DNA from: Salmonella enterica subsp. diarizonae
GTDB lineage: Bacteria > Pseudomonadota > Gammaproteobacteria > Enterobacterales > Enterobacteriaceae
Direction: 5' to 3'
NCBI RefSeq assembly: GCF_008692785.1
Contig: NZ_VXJV01000004.1
Coordinates: 62,001-126,000, forward strand
DNA length: 64,000 bases
Part shown: one piece after another, positions 21,318 through 29,518 of the stretch
Layout of the letters: every line of letters begins with the position of its first letter
How positions within the stretch are numbered: the first letter of the stretch is position 1
Position numbers and translations under genes: made by a program
Notes under the pieces: generated by a model
The model's database searches: none
What the model was told of the DNA's origin: nothing
What the model saw: the letters and a program-made list of their open reading frames with translations, nothing else

Positions 21318-22673
21318 ATGTGCCGAAAATGCCATAGTAAACATGCAGACCGCTTTGATGGTTTCATCTGTCCGCCTGAGTTCGCACGGTTCCGGCGTAT
21401 AACGCTGCTTCTGTATATGGCGCTGATGCTGCTGATGTTCCTGTTTGCCCGCACTGCCAGTGCGAAAGGTACGGACTTTGACGTAAAGCGGATGCCGCTG
21501 TCGGACGCTATTTCTTTACTGTGGGGTGAGGTGCTGCATACCCCATTCATGCTGGCCCCGGAACTCTCCACTGATGCACGGCTGGTGACGCTGCACATTG
21601 CTCCCGGCAATGATGAACGCGAGTTCATCATTCGTTACCTGGATAATATGCACATCCGTGTCACCCGTAAGAAGGGGGTGGACTATATCGCCCCCTACAT
21701 TCCGAAAGTCCCGCAGCCGCGCATCGAGTCCTACGTTTACACGCCGCGCTATCGTTCAGTTGCCTATATTGCCGGGGTGCTGAGTGGTTCCTCTGACAAC
21801 GTGGGCGGTATGAGTGGCGGGGCAACCGGCGCGGGCGTCGGCTTTTCCACCGGGGGCGGCGCACCTCTTCAGGGCGGGAATGGTCAGATGTCCGCATCTT
21901 CTGGTATGCCCGCATCTGACGGTCATTTTATGAGTCAGTCCGGTGATACGTTCCTCTACCGTGGTACGGCGTCGGAAATTGCGCAGATTCGCGCCCTGAT
22001 GCCTGTCATAGATACCCGGCCTGAGCAGGTGGACGTTACCGCCTATGTGTATGAGGTGAACACTGACGAGCGCAACGGTTCCGGGCTGGCGCTGGCGGCT
22101 AAGCTGCTGAACGGTCATTTCAGTATCAGCACGGGAACCCGCCAGGGTTATGGCAATTTTATCCGGTTCTCCAGCGGCTCGCTTGATGCGCTGTATGAAC
22201 TGTTTCGTACTGATAACCGTTTTTCACTGGTGACGGGGGCGCATTCGCAGGTTGTTTCCGGTAGTTCTGCAATGTTGGCGGGCGGTGCCAGTGTTCCGAC
22301 GCTCGGCTCTGTCAGTTATGAGAACGGGACGCCTGTCCAGTCTGTCGAATATCGTAATACAGGTGTGACGCTCCAGGTCAGTCCCGTTGTTACTCAGGAC
22401 TTAATCAGCATGAACATTAACGAACAACTGAGCGATTACTCGGAGACCACTACCGGAGTGAACAACTCCCCGACGTTCACCAATCGCCAGATAACGACCA
22501 CGGTTAATATGAAGGATGGGGATATTATCGTGCTGTCCGGCCTGACTCAGGACAAGAACGGCAAGCAAAGCACCGGGCTGTCATTCCTGCCTAAATCGTG
22601 GTCAACGAAATCTGAGCAGAAAACGGGGATGGATTTGCTTATCGTCTTGCAGGCCAGGAAGATTAAGGGGTGA
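21318..22673 (+). CDS. Phage-encoded secretin (pIV-like outer-membrane channel)
   Basis: A 451-aa secretin forming the exit channel for the virion. ATG 21318 is chosen because GAGGAGGAG lies upstream and the protein then starts with a signal sequence (hydrophobic residues about 29-46, ending TASA). An N0-like domain (FDVKRMPLSDAISLLWGEV), a Gly-rich insertion (about residues 155-190) and the C-terminal secretin domain with its final MKDGDIIVLSGL strand follow. The frame is open back to 21096, but that 270-bp stretch lacks a good start and looks like leader. Encoding its own secretin means the phage need not borrow a host one. GC content is higher than in the coat genes. Confidence 0.92.
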   Translation: MCRKCHSKHADRFDGFICPPEFARFRRITLLLYMALMLLMFLFARTASAKGTDFDVKRMPLSDAISLLWGEVLHTPFMLAPELSTDARLVTLHIAPGNDEREFIIRYLDNMHIRVTRKKGVDYIAPYIPKVPQPRIESYVYTPRYRSVAYIAGVLSGSSDNVGGMSGGATGAGVGFSTGGGAPLQGGNGQMSASSGMPASDGHFMSQSGDTFLYRGTASEIAQIRALMPVIDTRPEQVDVTAYVYEVNTDERNGSGLALAAKLLNGHFSISTGTRQGYGNFIRFSSGSLDALYELFRTDNRFSLVTGAHSQVVSGSSAMLAGGASVPTLGSVSYENGTPVQSVEYRNTGVTLQVSPVVTQDLISMNINEQLSDYSETTTGVNNSPTFTNRQITTTVNMKDGDIIVLSGLTQDKNGKQSTGLSFLPKSWSTKSEQKTGMDLLIVLQARKIKG

Positions 22674-22676
22674 GTT

Positions 22677-22757
22677 ATGAAACTGGTAACGTTCCTGATG
22701 GTGTTCTGTATGCTGTGGGTCATTATCTACATGTATGACGGTTTCTGGCGAAAATAA
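22677..22757 (+). CDS. 26-aa hydrophobic microprotein
   Basis: MKLVTFLMVFCMLWVIIYMYDGFWRK starts 3 bp after the secretin stop and is a single hydrophobic helix with basic ends. It might be a toxin-like or export accessory peptide, or not expressed. The ribosome site would lie inside the secretin end (AGGGG). Confidence 0.4.
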   Translation: MKLVTFLMVFCMLWVIIYMYDGFWRK

Positions 22758-22812
22758 GCTTTATTTTTTTGAATATTTCTGATTTTTAACTCTCCTATGA
22801 TTATCAACCCTT

Positions 22813-22845
22813 ATCAATACGATCGATTTTTTCGATCGTATTGAT
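22813..22845. repeat. Perfect 14-bp inverted repeat with a T5 loop
   Basis: Arms at 22813-22826 and 22832-22845 are exactly complementary and each contains CGATCG, including a Dam site. It lies between the secretin and the accessory gene. Filamentous phages carry hairpins in such gaps as packaging signals or complementary-strand origins; a recombination site is another option. Confidence 0.9.
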
Positions 22846-22924
22846 ATTAACGATTCTTCTTTACTTTTTCATCTGCCTGTATTATTTAATTATTTCCTTT
22901 AAAGGCGCTGGAAGAATATTTAAC

Positions 22925-23506
22925 ATGTTTAATTTTGAATCAATTGTACTTTTTATCTTTCTTATATCAATTCTCTTGTTTATTGTGTATTTTGATTTCC
23001 CCTATTTATTTAATAAGTCTAAGTTTAAAAAAAACATTATCACTTCTCATTCCGTTGATAATCAGGTTTCTGATATAGTTCTTCCCACTGGTATTTTTGA
23101 TTCTAAACATGTTTTTTATCGCAAAAAGAATTTTACTTCTTTTCCTGATTCTGAATATTATAAACCTCTTCATGATTTATTAGGCGATAATTATTATATT
23201 TTATATAAAACCTATTTCTTTGATATTTTTGATTGTATTTCATCTTTAAATGGTAATGAAATTAGTTTTACGCCTCATAACCCGTTATTCTATTATTATT
23301 TTGATTTTGTTATTGTTAGAAAGTCAGATTCTCTTATTGTTTGTGCTATAGAGTTAAATGAATCTTTATTTAAAGATAAAGATAATATCTCTAAAGACAA
23401 TGATTTTTATAAAGCATTGAAGGATGCTAATATTTATTTTATTCGTGCTAACAGTACAGTTTATTTGATTGAGAAAATAAAGGTTATGCTATCTAGATTT
23501 AATTAA
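22925..23506 (+). CDS. Membrane-anchored DUF2726 (nuclease-fold) accessory protein
   Basis: A 193-aa protein from ATG 22925, which has GGAAGAA upstream; a TTG at 22841 lies inside the hairpin and is less likely. One N-terminal transmembrane helix (residues about 5-23) precedes a DUF2726-like domain (residues about 75-178), related to restriction-endonuclease folds. Conserved-looking positions are D127 in FDFVIV and E143 in AIELN. The Asp usually following the second motif is Asn here, so catalysis is uncertain. The gene is strikingly AT-rich compared with the secretin and sits between the phage core and the right end, as accessory cargo does. A role in superinfection exclusion or defence is only a guess. 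Confidence 0.7.
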   Translation: MFNFESIVLFIFLISILLFIVYFDFPYLFNKSKFKKNIITSHSVDNQVSDIVLPTGIFDSKHVFYRKKNFTSFPDSEYYKPLHDLLGDNYYILYKTYFFDIFDCISSLNGNEISFTPHNPLFYYYFDFVIVRKSDSLIVCAIELNESLFKDKDNISKDNDFYKALKDANIYFIRANSTVYLIEKIKVMLSRFN

Positions 23507-23524
23507 ACCTTTTATAATTGTTTT

Positions 23525-23540
23525 TGTGATTTACATCACA
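23525..23540. promoter_or_regulatory. CRP-like palindrome at the right prophage end
   Basis: TGTGATTTACATCACA is a perfect TGTGA-N6-TCACA site. It lies near the right junction; if it belongs to the bacterial flank it would have served yadI before the insertion. Confidence 0.55.
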
Positions 23541-23613
23541 CTTAACATAGTTGCTTAGCAGACAAGTAGTTTATCAGGGTTACCAATCAGGAATGATGAC
23601 AGCCGTCAAAAGT

Positions 23614-23640
23614 CTCCTCTTCCCGCCAGGAGAAGAGGAG
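23614..23640 (-). terminator. Terminator after yadGH
   Basis: CTCCTCTTC (23614-23622) and GAAGAGGAG (23632-23640) pair perfectly; on the minus strand a short T run follows. It lies 7 bp beyond the yadH stop. Confidence 0.65.
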
Positions 23641-23647
23641 AATCGTA

Positions 23648-24418
23648 TCAGCTACGCAAACCGCGTCCGCGCTGGATCAGCGACCAGCACAGCAGGTAGA
23701 AAGCGGCGATAAAGATCACCAGTACGCCAAATGTCGTCACCAGCGGCACATCATGGATACCGAGGAAACCATAACGGAAGCCGCTTATCATGTAGACGAT
23801 CGGGTTCAGGTGCGACAACCCTTGCCAGAACGGTGGCAGCAGCGTCAGCGAGTAAAATACCCCGCCGAGGTAGGTCAGCGGCGTCAGCACAAAGGTCGGG
23901 ATCAGGCTGATATCGTCAAAGGTTTTCGCAAACACGGCGTTCAGCAGTCCGGCCAGCGAGAACAGAATCGCGGTCAGAATCAGCGTTAGCGCGACAAATA
24001 CCCAGGAATGCACCTGGAAAGGCACGAAAAAGAGCGAAATCGCCGTCACCAGAATCCCCACGCACAGCCCACGCGCCACGCCGCCGCCGACAAATCCGGC
24101 GATGATCACGTGCGTTGGTACCGGCGCAACCAGCAGTTCCTCAATATTGCGCTGAAACTTGGCGCTAAAAAATGATGACGCTACATTGGCGTAGGAGTTG
24201 GTAATGACCGCCATCATAATCAGGCCCGGCACAATAAATTGCATATAGCTAAAACCATGCATTTCGCCGATGCGCGAACCGATCAGGTTGCCGAAAATAA
24301 TAAAATAGAGTGTCATGGTGATGACAGGCGGCACCAGCGTTTGCACCCAGATCCGCATAAAGCGATGGATCTCTTTCGCCCAGATGCTTTTAAGGGCAAC
24401 CCAGTAAAGCTGCATCAT
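23648..24418 (-). CDS. yadH: ABC-2 type transporter permease YadH
   Basis: A 256-aa inner-membrane protein with six predicted membrane segments and the ABC2_membrane layout (MMQLYWVALKSIWAKE at the start). It pairs with the ATPase YadG, whose stop it overlaps by 4 bp. The exported substrate is not established. A terminator hairpin follows directly. Confidence 0.93.
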   Translation of the reverse strand: MMQLYWVALKSIWAKEIHRFMRIWVQTLVPPVITMTLYFIIFGNLIGSRIGEMHGFSYMQFIVPGLIMMAVITNSYANVASSFFSAKFQRNIEELLVAPVPTHVIIAGFVGGGVARGLCVGILVTAISLFFVPFQVHSWVFVALTLILTAILFSLAGLLNAVFAKTFDDISLIPTFVLTPLTYLGGVFYSLTLLPPFWQGLSHLNPIVYMISGFRYGFLGIHDVPLVTTFGVLVIFIAAFYLLCWSLIQRGRGLRS

Positions 24419-25341
24419 GCGCGATCTCCTTGTTTTTCATGCACCAGCGACACAAACAGTTCTTCCAGACGGTTGGCTTTATTACGCATACTTAATACCT
24501 GAACCCCCTGCTCGCTCAGTTGGCTAAAGACGCTGTTAACCCCCTGCTCGCGTAACACTTCAACCTCCAGAGTCGAGGTATCTACCAGACGATATTGATA
24601 ACCCGCAAGCTTAGGTAGCGGGCTTTTTGGCGCTAAATCCAGAATAAACGTCTCCGATTTCAGCTTTGAAAGCAGATTTTTCATGGAGGTATTTTCCACC
24701 AGCTCGCCGTGCTGAATAATACCGATATTGCGGCACAGCATTTCCGCCTCTTCCAGATAGTGGGTAGTAAGAATAATCGTGGTGCCTTTGGCGTTTAAAT
24801 CTTTCAGAAACCCCCACATCGAGCGGCGCAATTCGATATCGACGCCCGCCGTCGGCTCGTCGAGAATCAATAGATTAGGCTCATGCATCAGTGCGCGGGC
24901 AATCATCAGGCGGCGTTTCATCCCACCGGAAAGCATCCGCGCGCGTTCATTACGTTTTTCCCACAGATCGAGCTGTTTTAAATACTTTTCGCTACGTAAA
25001 ACCGCCTCTTTATGTTCCACGCCGTAATAACCGGCTTGATTCACTACGATCTGTTGCACCGTTTCAAACGGGTTAAAGTTAAACTCCTGTGGCACCAGCC
25101 CAAGCTGTCGCTTGGCGTTAACCACGTCTTTTTCCAGGTCGTAACCAAAAACGTTAACGCGCCCGGATGTTTTATTAACCAATGAGCTGATAATACCGAT
25201 GGTGGTCGATTTCCCTGCTCCATTTGGTCCCAGAAGCGCGTAAAAATCCCCCGCTTCGACCTGCAAATCTATGCCGCGCAGCGCCTGAACGCCGCCGGGA
25301 TAGGTTTTTTTAAGTTGTTGAAGTTCCAGCGCAATGGTCAT
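24415..25341 (-). CDS. yadG: ABC transporter ATP-binding protein YadG
   Basis: A 308-aa ABC ATPase. Walker A (GPNGAGKST, about residues 38-46), the ABC signature (LSGGMKRR) and Walker B (LLILDEPTAG) are all intact, followed by the C-terminal extension typical of DrrA/NodI-like exporters. Forms a transporter with the overlapping yadH product. It is divergent from can, with a 108-bp gap. Confidence 0.94.
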   Translation of the reverse strand: MTIALELQQLKKTYPGGVQALRGIDLQVEAGDFYALLGPNGAGKSTTIGIISSLVNKTSGRVNVFGYDLEKDVVNAKRQLGLVPQEFNFNPFETVQQIVVNQAGYYGVEHKEAVLRSEKYLKQLDLWEKRNERARMLSGGMKRRLMIARALMHEPNLLILDEPTAGVDIELRRSMWGFLKDLNAKGTTIILTTHYLEEAEMLCRNIGIIQHGELVENTSMKNLLSKLKSETFILDLAPKSPLPKLAGYQYRLVDTSTLEVEVLREQGVNSVFSQLSEQGVQVLSMRNKANRLEELFVSLVHEKQGDRA

Positions 25342-25449
25342 AAATTCTCACTTACTTTACGTTCTTACACTTTATATATGGTTTAAATAATTACGGAGTT
25401 GCCCTATATTAGCCCAACGCACTTATTTGGTTACAGGTCGTTAACTTCC

Positions 25450-26112
25450 ATGAAAGACATAGATACACTCATCAGCAACAATGCACTATGGTCAAAAATG
25501 CTGGTGGAAGAGGACCCCGGATTTTTTGAGAAACTGGCGCAAGCGCAAAAACCGCGCTTTCTATGGATTGGATGTTCCGACAGCCGCGTTCCTGCTGAAC
25601 GTTTAACCGGGCTTGAACCGGGCGAATTGTTTGTTCACCGTAATGTGGCTAACCTGGTTATTCACACCGATCTGAACTGTCTCTCCGTGGTTCAGTATGC
25701 GGTAGATGTTCTGGAAGTTGAGCATATTATCATTTGCGGCCACTCCGGTTGCGGCGGTATCAAGGCTGCGGTAGAAAATCCTGAGCTGGGCTTGATTAAT
25801 AACTGGCTGCTGCATATCCGCGACATCTGGCTTAAACATAGCTCGCTGTTGGGAAAAATGCCCGAAGAGCGACGTCTGGACGCGCTCTACGAATTGAACG
25901 TCATGGAACAGGTCTATAACCTGGGGCATTCCACTATTATGCAGTCAGCGTGGAAACGCGGGCAGAATGTGACCATTCACGGCTGGGCGTACAGTATCAA
26001 TGACGGCCTGCTGCGCGATCTTGACGTCACCGCCACCAACAGAGAAACGCTGGAGAACGGCTATCATAAGGGTATTTCGGCCCTAAGTCTGAAATACATT
26101 AACCACCAATAA
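25450..26112 (+). CDS. can: Beta-class carbonic anhydrase
   Basis: Interconverts CO2 and bicarbonate, essential in air for carboxylation reactions. The 220-aa protein has zinc ligands C42, H98 and C101 with the D44/R46 dyad (CSDSR and HSGCGG). ATG 25450 ([14 protein letters not shown]) gives the E. coli length; the frame is open upstream to 25399 without a better ribosome site. Confidence 0.97.
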   Translation: MKDIDTLISNNALWSKMLVEEDPGFFEKLAQAQKPRFLWIGCSDSRVPAERLTGLEPGELFVHRNVANLVIHTDLNCLSVVQYAVDVLEVEHIIICGHSGCGGIKAAVENPELGLINNWLLHIRDIWLKHSSLLGKMPEERRLDALYELNVMEQVYNLGHSTIMQSAWKRGQNVTIHGWAYSINDGLLRDLDVTATNRETLENGYHKGISALSLKYINHQ

Positions 26113-26113
26113 G

Positions 26114-26206
26114 CCATCCGGCAGGGTTGCCGGGGGCGCTTCGCTTGCCCGGCCTACAACAGCTACCGTAAGCCGGATAAGTCGCCTTAGCGACGCCATC
26201 CGGCAG
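26114..26206. repeat. BIME (REP pair) between can and hpt
   Basis: Two REP units in opposite orientation (CCATCCGGCAGGG...CCCGGCCTACAAC and GTAAGCCGGATAAG...GCCATCCGGCAG) fill the gap between two convergent genes. Confidence 0.85.
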
Positions 26207-26214
26207 TTTTGCTC

Positions 26215-26751
26215 TTACTCGTCCAGCAGCACCACTTTACCGACATACGGTAGATGGCGATAACGCTGGGCGTAATCAATACCGTACCCCACGACGAACT
26301 CATCGGGGATAGAGAAGCCGATAAATTCCACCGGGACATCGACTTCACGGCGAGACGGTTTATCCAGCAGCGTACAAATCGCCAGCGATTTCGGCTCGCG
26401 CAGGCCCAGGATTTCACGGACTTTCGACAGCGTATTACCGGAATCAATAATGTCCTCGACAATCAGCACATCTTTACCGCGAATATCCTCATCCAGATCT
26501 TTGAGGATTTTCACGTCGCGGGTGGTGGACATGCCGCTACCATAACTGGAGGCGGTCATAAAATCGACTTCATGAGGAACCTGAACTTCACGGCACAGGT
26601 CCGCCATAAACATAAATGAGCCACGCAACAGACCAACCAGCACCATTTCACTGCCGCTGTCTTTATAACGTTCGGTAATCTGACGACCCAGTTCGGCAAT
26701 ACGTGCTTTGATCTCCGCTTCGGGGATCATGACTTCAACAGTATGTTTCAT
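26215..26751 (-). CDS. hpt: Hypoxanthine phosphoribosyltransferase
   Basis: Purine salvage enzyme converting hypoxanthine (and weakly guanine) with PRPP to IMP/GMP. The 178-aa protein carries the PRPP-binding motif [14 protein letters not shown] and the [14 protein letters not shown] end. The start at 26751 ([13 protein letters not shown]) matches E. coli; upstream in-frame codons are not conserved. Divergent from gcd. Confidence 0.96.
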   Translation of the reverse strand: MKHTVEVMIPEAEIKARIAELGRQITERYKDSGSEMVLVGLLRGSFMFMADLCREVQVPHEVDFMTASSYGSGMSTTRDVKILKDLDEDIRGKDVLIVEDIIDSGNTLSKVREILGLREPKSLAICTLLDKPSRREVDVPVEFIGFSIPDEFVVGYGIDYAQRYRHLPYVGKVVLLDE

Positions 26752-26879
26752 ATTTATAACCATATGATTTAAAAACAAATCACTCAATGCCGGTTGATAA
26801 TAACGCCGCATTGACGCGCAAGGCACGCAGTATACCAGCAAACGTATTCATTCGCGGCATTTGATAAGAAAGCTCATTT

Positions 26880-26895
26880 TGTGAGGACGATCACA
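26880..26895 (+). promoter_or_regulatory. CRP-like site in the gcd promoter
   Basis: TGTGAGGACGATCACA fits TGTGA-N6-TCACA exactly. A TATACT at 26908-26913 would place this site over the -35 region, suiting repression; cAMP-CRP is known to repress gcd in E. coli. Confidence 0.65.
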
Positions 26896-26955
26896 CATGT
26901 TAATTCCTATACTTAATTGCTACTAAAAAATTAACAATTGGGATGGTGTCTTTTT

Positions 26956-29346
26956 ATGGCAGAAAATAACGCACGATCGCCACGATTACTCGTGACGCTG
27001 ACGGCCCTCTTTGCAGCGCTTTGTGGGCTGTATCTTCTTATCGGAGGTGTCTGGCTGGTTACTATTGGCGGTTCCTGGTACTACCCCATCGCGGGCCTCG
27101 TGATGCTGGTCGTAGCCGGGTTGCTATGGCGCAGTAAACGCGTCGCGCTGTGGCTGTATGCCGCCCTGCTGCTGGCGACAATGATTTGGGGCGTGTGGGA
27201 AGTCGGGTTCGACTTCTGGGCGCTCACGCCGCGTAGCGATATCCTGGTGTTTTTCGGCATCTGGCTAATATTGCCGTTTGTCTGGCATCGGTTGGTGGTT
27301 CCTTCCAGCGGCGCAGTGGCGGCGCTGGTCGTGGCGCTGCTGATTAGCGGCGGCATTCTGACCTGGGCTGGCTTCAACGACCCGCAGGAGATCAACGGTA
27401 CGCTTCGCGCCGACGCCACACCCGCTGCAACAAGCTCGCCGATCGCCGACGAAGACTGGCCGGCCTATGGACGTAATCAGGAAGGCCAACGCTATTCGCC
27501 GCTGAAACAGATCACTGCGGATAACGTTCACCACCTGAAAGAAGCGTGGGTCTTCCGCACCGGAGATCTGAAACAACCAAACGATCCGGGCGAAATCACC
27601 AACGAAGTGACCCCGATTAAAGTCGGCGATACGCTCTACCTGTGTACAGCTCACCAGCGACTGTTCGCGCTGGATGCCTCCAGCGGTAAAGAGAAGTGGC
27701 ACTTTGATCCCCAGTTGAAGACCAATGAGTCCTTCCAGCATGTCACCTGCCGCGGCGTCTCTTATCATGAGGCCAAAGCGGATACCGCCTCGCCGGAGGT
27801 CATCGCCGACTGTCCGCGCCGCATTATCCTCCCGGTCAATGACGGTCGCCTTTTCGCGGTGAATGCCGAAACCGGCAAGCTGTGTGAAACCTTCGCCAAC
27901 AAAGGCGTCCTGAATCTGCAAACCAATATGCCGGACACCACGCCGGGACTGTATGAACCGACGTCGCCGCCGATTATCACCGATAAAACGATTGTCATTG
28001 CCGGTTCGGTCACGGATAACTTCTCTACCCGAGAAACGTCCGGCGTTATCCGTGGTTTTGATGTGAATACCGGTAAACTACTGTGGGCCTTCGATCCGGG
28101 GGCGAAAGATCCGAACGCGATTCCAGCCGATGAGCACTCTTTTACCTTTAACTCGCCGAACTCGTGGGCGCCTGCCGCCTATGATGCGAAACTGGATCTG
28201 GTCTATCTGCCGATGGGCGTGACCACGCCGGATATCTGGGGCGGTAACCGCACGCCGGAGCAGGAACGTTATGCCAGCTCCATCCTGGCGCTGAATGCCA
28301 CCACCGGGAAACTGGCCTGGAGTTATCAGACCGTCCATCACGATCTGTGGGATATGGACCTGCCGGCACAGCCGACGCTGGCAGATATTACCGTTGACGG
28401 TACTACCGTTCCGGTTATCTATGCGCCAGCGAAAACCGGTAATATCTTTGTGCTCGACAGACGTAATGGCGAGCTGGTCGTGCCCGCTCCGGAAAAACCG
28501 GTCCCGCAGGGCGCGGCAAAAGGCGATTACGTCGCCAAAACTCAGCCGTTCTCTGATTTAACCTTCCGCCCGAAAAAAGATCTCTCCGGCGCGGATATGT
28601 GGGGCGCGACCATGTTCGACCAACTGGTGTGCCGCGTTATGTTCCACCAGTTGCGCTATGAAGGTATCTTCACCCCGCCGTCCGAGCAGGGGACATTGGT
28701 ATTCCCTGGCAACCTGGGGATGTTTGAATGGGGCGGTATTTCCGTCGATCCAGACCGTCAGGTCGCTATCGCTAACCCGATGGCGCTGCCGTTTGTATCG
28801 AAGCTGATCCCACGCGGCCCTGGCAATCCAATGGAACCGCCGAAAGACGCGAAAGGTACCGGTACAGAAGCAGGTATTCAGCCACAGTACGGCGTACCGT
28901 TCGGCGTCACGCTGAATCCGTTCCTTTCGCCGTTTGGCCTGCCGTGTAAACAACCGGCCTGGGGCTATATTTCCGCGTTGGATCTGAAAACCAATGAAAT
29001 CGTGTGGAAGAAACGTATAGGGACGCCGCGCGACAGTATGCCGTTCCCGATGCCGGTTCCGGTGCCGTTCAACATGGGGATGCCAATGCTGGGCGGGCCA
29101 ATCTCAACCGCCGGTAACGTGCTGTTTATCGCCGCGACCGCCGACAACTACCTGCGCGCTTATAACATGAGCAACGGGGAAAAGCTGTGGCAGGGGCGTT
29201 TACCCGCCGGGGGCCAGGCAACGCCGATGACCTACGAGGTAAACGGTAAGCAGTACGTGGTCGTTTCTGCCGGAGGCCACGGTTCGTTTGGCACAAAGAT
29301 GGGCGACTATATCGTCGCATATGCTTTGCCTGACGACGCGAAATAA
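26956..29346 (+). CDS. gcd: Membrane PQQ-dependent glucose dehydrogenase
   Basis: A 796-aa quinoprotein that oxidises glucose to gluconolactone in the periplasm and passes electrons to ubiquinone. Five membrane segments occupy about the first 140 residues. The following beta-propeller carries PQQ repeats, WPAYGRNQEGQRYSPL at its start and the YLPMGVTTPDIWGGNRTPEQE segment. ATG 26956 (MAENNARSPRLLVTL) equals the E. coli length. Enterobacteria such as E. coli and Salmonella generally do not make PQQ, so the enzyme needs external cofactor. Confidence 0.97.
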   Translation: MAENNARSPRLLVTLTALFAALCGLYLLIGGVWLVTIGGSWYYPIAGLVMLVVAGLLWRSKRVALWLYAALLLATMIWGVWEVGFDFWALTPRSDILVFFGIWLILPFVWHRLVVPSSGAVAALVVALLISGGILTWAGFNDPQEINGTLRADATPAATSSPIADEDWPAYGRNQEGQRYSPLKQITADNVHHLKEAWVFRTGDLKQPNDPGEITNEVTPIKVGDTLYLCTAHQRLFALDASSGKEKWHFDPQLKTNESFQHVTCRGVSYHEAKADTASPEVIADCPRRIILPVNDGRLFAVNAETGKLCETFANKGVLNLQTNMPDTTPGLYEPTSPPIITDKTIVIAGSVTDNFSTRETSGVIRGFDVNTGKLLWAFDPGAKDPNAIPADEHSFTFNSPNSWAPAAYDAKLDLVYLPMGVTTPDIWGGNRTPEQERYASSILALNATTGKLAWSYQTVHHDLWDMDLPAQPTLADITVDGTTVPVIYAPAKTGNIFVLDRRNGELVVPAPEKPVPQGAAKGDYVAKTQPFSDLTFRPKKDLSGADMWGATMFDQLVCRVMFHQLRYEGIFTPPSEQGTLVFPGNLGMFEWGGISVDPDRQVAIANPMALPFVSKLIPRGPGNPMEPPKDAKGTGTEAGIQPQYGVPFGVTLNPFLSPFGLPCKQPAWGYISALDLKTNEIVWKKRIGTPRDSMPFPMPVPVPFNMGMPMLGGPISTAGNVLFIAATADNYLRAYNMSNGEKLWQGRLPAGGQATPMTYEVNGKQYVVVSAGGHGSFGTKMGDYIVAYALPDDAK

Positions 29347-29354
29347 CCATTAAT

Positions 29355-29378
29355 GCCCGGCGCGTGCCGGGCGTTTTG
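29355..29378 (+). terminator. Terminator after gcd
   Basis: GCCCGGC and GCCGGGC form a 7-bp stem with a 4-nt loop, followed by GTTTTG. Confidence 0.8.
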
Positions 29379-29381
29379 TCA

Positions 29382-29514
29382 GGTGGCAGCTTCGCTTGCC
29401 CGGCCTACGTTAACGTGTATTTGTAGGCCGGATAAGCGCCATCCGGTAAATCAGGTCTGCGCTATCGGACATGCCGGGTGGCGGCTTCGCCTTACCCGGC
29501 CTACATCGGATACA
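29382..29514. repeat. BIME cluster of about three REP units
   Basis: GTGGCAGCTTCGCTTGCCCGGCCTAC, TGTAGGCCGGATAAGCGCCATCCGG and a third unit GGGTGGCGGCTTCGCC...CCCGGCCTAC alternate in orientation between the convergent gcd and cueO genes. Confidence 0.85.
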
Positions 29515-29518
29515 TCAG

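Noticed and set aside
22841-22924. TTG start for the DUF2726 gene
   Set aside because: The TTG lies inside the hairpin arm without a ribosome site; ATG 22925 has GGAAGAA upstream.
26114-26206. Novel palindromes in several intergenic gaps (also 6789, 29382, 40446, 46447, 58099)
   Set aside because: They match common REP/BIME repeats of enterobacteria.
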